Assembly (NCBI RefSeq): GCF_042654245.1
Contig: NZ_JBHSGI010000028.1
Location: 73,353 to 137,352, forward strand
Source of the DNA: Seohaeicola_A nanhaiensis
Lineage (GTDB): Bacteria; Pseudomonadota; Alphaproteobacteria; Rhodobacterales; Rhodobacteraceae
Reading direction: 5' to 3'
DNA length: 64,000 nucleotides
In this document: piece by piece, positions 59,253 to 64,000 of the stretch
Layout of the letters: every line of letters starts with the position of its first letter
Numbering within the stretch: the stretch's first letter is position 1
Notes under the pieces: generated by a model
Database searches by the model: none
Told to the model about the DNA's origin: nothing
Seen by the model: only the letters and a program-made list of their open reading frames with translations
Program-made: the position numbers and the translations under genes

Positions 59253-59425
59253 ACGGACAGGTAGGCGGGCCCGGCACGGGCTTCATCGGCGATTGCATCG
59301 GCCAAATGATGGGTGGACCGATGATGGGTATGATGCTGGGAAGCGGGCTGGTCGTGCTTCCGCTGATCGCGGTTCTGGTGCTCGCCGCGCTTGCGCTCGT
59401 CAAGTACCTGCGGGCGCCATCATGA
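59249..59425 (+). CDS. Met-rich small membrane protein
   Basis: 58 residues, AGGAGG before the ATG. GQMMGGPMMGMMLGSG is a methionine-rich segment, followed by one hydrophobic helix (LVVLPLIAVLVLAALALV). Met-rich clusters bind Cu(I) or Ag(I) in periplasmic proteins. Four-base overlaps with both neighbours support co-translation. A copper-passing or membrane-anchoring role is inferred. Confidence 0.6.
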   Translation: MNGQVGGPGTGFIGDCIGQMMGGPMMGMMLGSGLVVLPLIAVLVLAALALVKYLRAPS

Positions 59426-59898
59426 GGATGCGGTTTCTGTTCATGACGGTGGTGGCGATCTCGGGCCTGGCCGTCGCGGTATGGGCCGAAACCCGGCGGG
59501 TCGGATCGGAGCAAACAACTTTTCTCCGCGAGGTCATCGCGCCAGAGCAGATCGCGCGCGGCGAGGCACTATACGCCGAAACCTGCGCATCCTGCCATGG
59601 CGCCGATCTGGAAGGGGCGCCGGACTGGCGCCGCCGCAATGCCGACGGCCGCATGCCCGCGCCCCCGCATGACGAAACCGGCCACACCTGGCACCATGCG
59701 GATCGGGATCTGTTCAATATCACTCGGCTCGGTGTCGGCGGGGTTGTTCCGGGCTACGAAAGCGACATGCCCGCTTATCAAGACGTTTTGAGCGACGCCG
59801 AGATCATCGCGGTTCTCGCCTTTATCAAGAGTACCTGGCCCGAACGTCAGCGGATTGCACAGGCCCGGATCACCGAGAACGAGGGGGATGGGTCATGA
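59422..59898 (+). CDS. Cytochrome c
   Basis: 158 residues with an N-terminal hydrophobic anchor or signal (RFLFMTVVAISGLAVAVWA). ARGEALYAETCASCHGADLEG carries the CxxCH haem-binding site, and GYESDMPAYQDVLSDAEIIAVLAFIKSTWP contains the distal methionine and the C-terminal helix of small class I cytochromes. It may shuttle electrons from the multicopper oxidase or from the thiol-redox chain. Confidence 0.88.
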   Translation: MRMRFLFMTVVAISGLAVAVWAETRRVGSEQTTFLREVIAPEQIARGEALYAETCASCHGADLEGAPDWRRRNADGRMPAPPHDETGHTWHHADRDLFNITRLGVGGVVPGYESDMPAYQDVLSDAEIIAVLAFIKSTWPERQRIAQARITENEGDGS

Positions 59899-60467
59899 AA
59901 GTACAGACGGGCCATCGGGCGCGGCGCTATTCCCCGATGATGATGCTGCCCCTGGCGATCTTTGCCGGGATTGGTGCGGCCTTCTATTGGGGGCTCTTCA
60001 ACAACGACGACCGGCTGCCTTCGGCCCTTATCGGACGACCGATGCCGGAATTCACGTTGCCACCGATCGAAGGCCGGGAGGACGGGCTCGCCTCGACCGA
60101 CCTGACGGGACAGGTTTCCCTTGTCAATGTCTGGGCGTCCTGGTGCGTACCCTGCCGGGCCGAGAACCCGCTGATGGTGGAACTCGCCGAGACGGGCGAA
60201 GTGCCGATCTACGGCATCAACTACAAGGACGCCGCTGCCGAGGCGCGGGCGTTTCTGGACGAGTTGGGCAATCCGTTCACCCGCATCGGCGCGGATCGCG
60301 ACGGGCGCGTGGCGATTGACTGGGGCGTATACGGCGTGCCGGAAACCTATGTGATCGATGCCGCAGGCCGGATTGCATTCAAGCATGTCGGGCCTTTCAA
60401 CCGGCAAATCCTGAATGAGGAAATCCTGCCGCTGGTGCGCAGGTTGCAGGAGGAGACCGTACAATGA
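59895..60467 (+). CDS. DsbE/CcmG-like thiol:disulfide oxidoreductase
   Basis: 190 residues. One N-terminal membrane helix (MMLPLAIFAGIGAAFYWGLF), then the thioredoxin fold with SLVNVWASWCVPCRAENPLM and GVPETYVIDAAGRIAFKHVGP. The WCVPC centre and the GVPETY loop fit DsbE/CcmG, which reduces apocytochrome c for haem attachment. The cytochrome gene just upstream is a natural client. Confidence 0.88.
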   Translation: MKVQTGHRARRYSPMMMLPLAIFAGIGAAFYWGLFNNDDRLPSALIGRPMPEFTLPPIEGREDGLASTDLTGQVSLVNVWASWCVPCRAENPLMVELAETGEVPIYGINYKDAAAEARAFLDELGNPFTRIGADRDGRVAIDWGVYGVPETYVIDAAGRIAFKHVGPFNRQILNEEILPLVRRLQEETVQ

Positions 60468-60985
60468 AACGGCGACATTTTCTGGCGGGCGCTATGGCGC
60501 TGGCGGCCGGGCCCGCCTTCGCACGGCCACTGGTACAGCTTCATGACGAACCGCGCGAGATGCTGTCACCGCCTTTTGTCGATGGCGACGGGCGCGACCT
60601 GACGCTCGATGATTTCCATGGCAAGGTCGTGCTGCTGAACATCTGGGCAACGTGGTGCGTGCCCTGCCGCGAGGAGATGCCGACGCTCGACGCACTCCAG
60701 GCCCGCCTTGGCGGTGATGATTTCCACGTTTTGCCATTGTCAATCGACCGCGCTCGAATGCAGGTGGTCCGCCAGTTCTATGAGGAAATTGGGATCCGGC
60801 ATCTGGGAATGTACCTGGCCGAGGATATCCGGGCGATGATGGCCTTCGCTGCCTATGGTCTGCCGACCACGATCCTGATCGACCGGCGAGGCCGTGAGCT
60901 GGGCCGCCTGGTCGGGCCCGCCGAATGGGACAGCCCGGACGCGGTCGCGCAATTCCAAACCGTCATCGCAAAAGGGAGAAGCTGA
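60464..60985 (+). CDS. TlpA-family thioredoxin-like protein
   Basis: 173 residues with a signal of Tat or Sec type (KRRHFLAGAMALAAGPAFA). VVLLNIWATWCVPCREEMPTLDALQ has the redox-active CxxC, and GLPTTILIDRRGRELGRLVGPAEW ends the fold. TlpA-type proteins reduce periplasmic copper chaperones and oxidase subunit II, consistent with SCO and PCuAC downstream. Four-base overlap with the DsbE-like gene. Confidence 0.85.
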   Translation: MKRRHFLAGAMALAAGPAFARPLVQLHDEPREMLSPPFVDGDGRDLTLDDFHGKVVLLNIWATWCVPCREEMPTLDALQARLGGDDFHVLPLSIDRARMQVVRQFYEEIGIRHLGMYLAEDIRAMMAFAAYGLPTTILIDRRGRELGRLVGPAEWDSPDAVAQFQTVIAKGRS

Positions 60986-60988
60986 CCG

Positions 60989-61264
60989 ATGAGCGAAACA
61001 CCTGACCTGACAACTTCGAACCGAGCCGCCGGTTTGCGCCTGCCCCTTGATCGCAGGGGCCTGGTGATCACCGCGATGGCGGTTATCGGTGCCGGCATGG
61101 CGCTGAACTGGGGCTGGCTGACCGCGATCGGGCCGGCGCCCCTGATCCTCAGCCTCGCCCCCTGCGCCGTGATGTGCGTCACCGGATATTGCGTCATGTG
61201 CAAGAGCAAGGGCTGTGAGGCTAACAAGATTTCGACCAATGTACCGAACGGCACGAGCAACTGA
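60989..61264 (+). CDS. Cysteine-rich small membrane protein
   Basis: 91 residues. One or two membrane segments (GLVITAMAVIGAGMALNWGWLTAIG and APLILSLAPCAVMCVTGYCVM) with a cluster of five cysteines (PCAVMCVTGYCVMCKSKGC) at the C-terminal side. Such clusters can bind copper at the membrane surface. Ends one base before the SCO start. No family recognised. Confidence 0.62.
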   Translation: MSETPDLTTSNRAAGLRLPLDRRGLVITAMAVIGAGMALNWGWLTAIGPAPLILSLAPCAVMCVTGYCVMCKSKGCEANKISTNVPNGTSN

Positions 61265-61900
61265 ATGTCCAAGTCATCAACGACAAATCGTCATCGACGC
61301 ATTCGACGGATGCTATGGGCCGCCATAGCCGCGTTCGCCGTGGTGTATGGCGGCGCGTTTCTTTGGCGCGTGACACATCCGCCCGAACTGCCTTCCCCTG
61401 TCGTCACTGGCGAAGCCGCGATCAGCAACGACTATACCCTGACCGACCACACCGGCCGCCCGGTGACGGATGACAGTCATGCCGGGCGCTGGCAGTTGGT
61501 GTTCTTCGGCTTCACCTACTGCCCCGACATCTGCCCGACCACGCTGGCGTATCTGGCCAGTGTGATGGACAACCTCGGACCGCAGGCCGAGCGCGTCGTG
61601 CCGATCTTCATCACCGTCGATCCGGCGCGGGATACCGTAGAGGTGATGGCCAACTATGTCTCCGCCTTCCATCCGCGAATGGTCGGCCTGACCGGCACCG
61701 AGGCACAGGTGGCCGAGGCCGCCGGCAATTTCCGCGTGTGGTATGAGCGATCCGAAGACGAGGCCGTGCCCGACGGATATCTCATGGCCCATTCCGGCCA
61801 TATCTACCTGATGCGCCCCGAGGATGTGTTCCGTGAGGGTGATCAACCCGCGGACGCGCTGGCAGAACAGATATCCGGGCTTATCGACAACGAAGAATGA
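61265..61900 (+). CDS. SCO1/SenC copper chaperone
   Basis: 211 residues. A membrane anchor (MLWAAIAAFAVVYGGAFLW) precedes LVFFGFTYCPDICPTTLAYLASVM, the CxxxC copper-binding motif, VPIFITVDPARDT, and the distal histidine in YLMAHSGHIYLM. SCO proteins deliver copper to the CuA site of cytochrome oxidase. In the cassette they would reuse copper or protect it from miscoordination. Confidence 0.92.
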   Translation: MSKSSTTNRHRRIRRMLWAAIAAFAVVYGGAFLWRVTHPPELPSPVVTGEAAISNDYTLTDHTGRPVTDDSHAGRWQLVFFGFTYCPDICPTTLAYLASVMDNLGPQAERVVPIFITVDPARDTVEVMANYVSAFHPRMVGLTGTEAQVAEAAGNFRVWYERSEDEAVPDGYLMAHSGHIYLMRPEDVFREGDQPADALAEQISGLIDNEE

Positions 61901-62346
61901 CTCCTATGAAACAGAAAATCTTTGCGGTTTTCCTGGCTGCACTCCCCGTCGCCACCCTGGCAGACGTGTCCATCACCGCCCCATGGGCACGCGCCACGAT
62001 CATCGCAGGCCGGCCGGGTGCCGGGTATTTGAGCCTGACAAGTGATGCGGACGACCGCCTGTTGTCCGTGTCGAGCCCGATTGCAGGCGAGGTCATGCTC
62101 CACGCCGTCGAAACGGACGGGAGCGGCGTTTCCCGCATGGTGCATCTCGACGTACTGGACCTTCCTGCCGATGAAGCCGTGACGCTTGCACCGGGGGACA
62201 TGCATCTGATGCTGATGCAGCTCACACAAAGACTCGAAGAGGGCACGAGCTTTCCCATGACCCTGACTTTCGAGACTGCGGGCGAGATCACGGTCGATGT
62301 GCCTGTTCTGGGCATCGCCGCCACCGGGCCGGAGGGTGCGGAATGA
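61897..62346 (+). CDS. PCuAC periplasmic copper chaperone
   Basis: 149 residues; ATG at 61897 (4-bp overlap) or at 61906, where the signal MKQKIFAVFLAALPVATLA begins. ITAPWARATIIAGRPGAGYLSL, VMLHAVETDGSGVSRMVHL and LAPGDMHLMLMQL give the H-x10-M...H-x-M copper(I) site of DUF461/PCuAC. It partners SCO in copper insertion into CuA. Confidence 0.88.
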   Translation: MTPMKQKIFAVFLAALPVATLADVSITAPWARATIIAGRPGAGYLSLTSDADDRLLSVSSPIAGEVMLHAVETDGSGVSRMVHLDVLDLPADEAVTLAPGDMHLMLMQLTQRLEEGTSFPMTLTFETAGEITVDVPVLGIAATGPEGAE

Positions 62347-62948
62347 AACGCTTTGCCCTTGCCCTCATGCTGGCATTCACGCCCGTCACCGAGGCCGCCG
62401 CCCACCACCCCGGCGCGAGGATTGACGAGGTGATGACCGAGCGGGAACCGGCCTTCGAGGCATTCGATCAGCATCGTCTTCCGCGGCTTGATCTGACGCT
62501 GGCTGATGGAACGTATCTCAATTTGGGGGACCTGGACGAGAAGATCGCGGTGCTCAGCTTTGTCCCGGCAGACTGCGGCGCCCCATGCGGGGCGCAACAG
62601 GCGCTGCTGAGGGAGGTTCAGGAGTCGGTGAATGTCACGCCGATGCGCGAGATGGTGGTCTTCCTGACTGTCGGTGCCGCATCCGATACGGGTTGGGACG
62701 GCACGAACTGGGAACGTGGAGTCGCGGCGAATGGTACAGCATCCGCCGCCGCATCATTCGCTTCGCTGTCAGAACGTGAGGGAGATGCACCCATGGTCCA
62801 TCTCTTCGCGCGGGGCGGGCGCCACGCGGGCATTTTCCACGGCACGGAATTCGGTCGGGTCAACCTTGTCCTCTACATCAACGAGCTAACGAACGCGCCC
62901 ATGCCCGAGCCCGGACTCGTGGATCGGATCATTGATATATTCAACTGA
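62343..62948 (+). CDS. SCO-like thioredoxin-fold secreted protein
   Basis: 201 residues with a signal peptide ending TEAAAHH. IAVLSFVPADCGAPCGAQQALLREVQ places a CxxxC at the position of the SCO motif, and HAGIFHGTEFGRVNLVLYINEL closes the fold. The middle part contains an insertion. It overlaps PCuAC by 4 bp. Probably a copper or redox accessory; the histidine ligand of true SCO is not obvious. Confidence 0.75.
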   Translation: MKRFALALMLAFTPVTEAAAHHPGARIDEVMTEREPAFEAFDQHRLPRLDLTLADGTYLNLGDLDEKIAVLSFVPADCGAPCGAQQALLREVQESVNVTPMREMVVFLTVGAASDTGWDGTNWERGVAANGTASAAASFASLSEREGDAPMVHLFARGGRHAGIFHGTEFGRVNLVLYINELTNAPMPEPGLVDRIIDIFN

Positions 62949-62963
62949 AATTGGAGGTCGCAC

Positions 62964-63692
62964 ATGGCCGATCTGTCGCTCCTGGGGATGACCGCGGCCC
63001 TGCTGGCCGGAGCGATCTCCTTTGTGTCGCCCTGCGTCCTGCCGCTGGTGCCGGGTTACGTGTCTTACATTGCAGGACGGACGACAGCTGGCAATGTGGA
63101 GACCGGCCGGGCTCAAACCCTTTGGCTCAGCTTCTGTTTCGTGCTCGGCTTTTCGACCATTTTCATGGTGCTCGGGGCCTCGGCAACGGCCCTGGGCCAG
63201 GCCCTGCTCAGGTGGCGGTATGAACTCAATCTCGTTGGCGGCGGTATCGTGATCGTGTTCGGGCTGTTCATGATCGGCGCGGCGCGGATCGGCGCCATGG
63301 AACGGGATCTTCGTTTTCATCTCGACATCCCGGGCGGCAGGCCGACAGCGTCCTATGTGCTGGGGCTCGCGTTCGGCTTCGGCTGGACCCCCTGTATCGG
63401 CCCCATTCTCGGTGCGATCCTCACTGCCAGCGCAGCGAGCGCCACGGTTGGGCAAGGTGTCGCGCTGCTGGCGGTTTATTCTGCCGGACTCGGTGTACCA
63501 TTTCTGATCGTTGCGGGGTTCACCGATCGGATTGTCGGTCGATTGCGAGGTGCCAGACGGGTCGGGCGCCGCCTGCATCAGGCCGCTGGCACGGTCATGG
63601 TCGTGATGGGACTGGCGATGATGACTGGGCAGCTCACCGCGCTGTCCTACTGGCTGCTCGATGTCTTTCCGGTGCTCGGAAGCATCGGCTAA
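62964..63692 (+). CDS. ccdA: CcdA/DsbD-type membrane electron carrier
   Basis: 242 residues with six hydrophobic segments. ISFVSPCVLPLVPGYVSYI and GFGWTPCIGPILGAIL hold the two membrane cysteines that relay reducing equivalents across the membrane in CcdA. It would feed the DsbE-like and TlpA-like proteins encoded upstream. GGAGGTCGCAC precedes the ATG. Stop overlaps a convergent small gene. Confidence 0.92.
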   Translation: MADLSLLGMTAALLAGAISFVSPCVLPLVPGYVSYIAGRTTAGNVETGRAQTLWLSFCFVLGFSTIFMVLGASATALGQALLRWRYELNLVGGGIVIVFGLFMIGAARIGAMERDLRFHLDIPGGRPTASYVLGLAFGFGWTPCIGPILGAILTASAASATVGQGVALLAVYSAGLGVPFLIVAGFTDRIVGRLRGARRVGRRLHQAAGTVMVVMGLAMMTGQLTALSYWLLDVFPVLGSIG

Positions 63693-63922
63693 CAGCCAGA
63701 TGATTGCCAAACGCGGAGAACCGAGCCGGGGATCAAACCTGTCTGAAGCACCGCCACTGATGCAAGGTCGGCATCACAAGTGCATTCGATATGGACAATT
63801 CGGCAAGCGACCGACCACTCAATCCTGGCGGATGAATCCAGTGCATGAACGTTCCGGGCGAGTTCACGAAAGTCTGCCTCGCCCGTGAAGAAAGGAACAT
63901 CGATGATCAGTTTCCGGTTCAT
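63689..63922 (-). CDS. Small protein, possibly HMA-like, unknown function
   Basis: 77 residues. KLIIDVPFFTGEADFRELARNVHALDSSARIEWSVACRIVHIECTCDADLASVAVLQTGLIPGSVLRVW has the alternating strand-helix pattern of a ferredoxin-like unit, with CTC in the loop, but no CxxC metal site. No ribosome-binding site is clear. The stop overlaps ccdA's in a shared CTAA, so the genes are convergent. Possibly a gene of the next cassette. Confidence 0.45.
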   Translation of the reverse strand: MNRKLIIDVPFFTGEADFRELARNVHALDSSARIEWSVACRIVHIECTCDADLASVAVLQTGLIPGSVLRVWQSSGC

Positions 63923-64000
63923 GCCGGAGAGGAGTAACGGCCCGATTGAGGCCGCCTGCCTGACGAAGGCAGCGCGAGCTAAGACACGTGCATAAAGACG
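63923..64000. other. Window end
   Basis: Only 78 bp; I see no further gene start or repeat. Confidence 0.4.

Noticed and set aside
1..64000. CRISPR arrays, tRNA or rRNA genes
   Set aside because: No regularly spaced direct repeats and no tRNA or rRNA signatures noticed on reading through either strand.

Overview
The window looks like an alphaproteobacterium of the Rhodobacteraceae (roseobacter or Paracoccus type). Evidence: uniformly high G+C, a TGA-N9-TCA iron-box-like site, the gene set DUF3768 / ArdC / strawberry-notch helicase / DUF736 / DUF2493 seen on plasmids of that family, a VirB-type secretion locus next to an rcgA/rcgR-like pair, and many GTG/TTG starts. There is no replication gene, integrase, rRNA or tRNA in view, so I cannot say whether this is a conjugative plasmid or an integrative conjugative element.

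Layout. 1-2.0 kb: end of an iron/siderophore-uptake locus (binding protein, divergent methyltransferase). 2.7-21.4 kb: an accessory block almost entirely on the + strand (ArdC antirestriction protein, DUF3768, a large ParB-like protein, a PemK-type toxin-antitoxin pair, a 1,419-residue methyltransferase-helicase, many small DUF proteins, a PAPS-reductase-like ATPase, RadC, ParDE, a DUF2493 SLOG protein, a nucleotidyltransferase). Many of these genes share a short leader element. 21.4-26.9 kb: a palindrome-rich oriT candidate followed by mobC, a VirD2-like relaxase and a VirD4 coupling protein. 27.1-33.2 kb: a defence island inserted between the mobilisation and secretion loci: a five-gene type III CBASS operon (CD-NTase, HORMA, TRIP13-like ATPase, a SLOG plus TIR-like/deoxyribosyltransferase-like effector, DnaQ-fold exonuclease) divergent from an HTH-ImmA/IrrE peptidase and a broken PIN-toxin gene. 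33.4-44.9 kb: a virB type IV secretion operon on the - strand, including a VirB7-like lipoprotein of only 55 codons and a transglycosylase that appears to be a VirB5-like protein with an SLT domain inside it. 45-50.3 kb: secreted proteins, an alpha/beta hydrolase and an rcgA-like membrane protein.

50.3-55.7 kb is a junction of mobile DNA: a 5-formyl-THF cyclo-ligase with a 45-bp internal duplication, an IS110 transposase, a frameshifted and truncated IS630 remnant, and a complete-looking IS1595-type element carrying a P63C-like passenger gene and a strongly structured 3' region. 55.7-63.7 kb is a + strand copper/periplasmic-redox cassette: Tat-exported multicopper oxidase, DUF411 protein, cytochrome c, two thioredoxin-fold reductases, SCO, PCuAC, an SCO-like protein and CcdA.

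How it fits together: relaxase, coupling protein and VirB channel form a self-transfer system. The accessory genes run toward the oriT candidate, as expected if they are a leading region expressed early in the recipient (antirestriction, DNA modification, addiction). The CBASS island would protect the host carrying the element against phage, and the copper cassette is the metal-resistance cargo.
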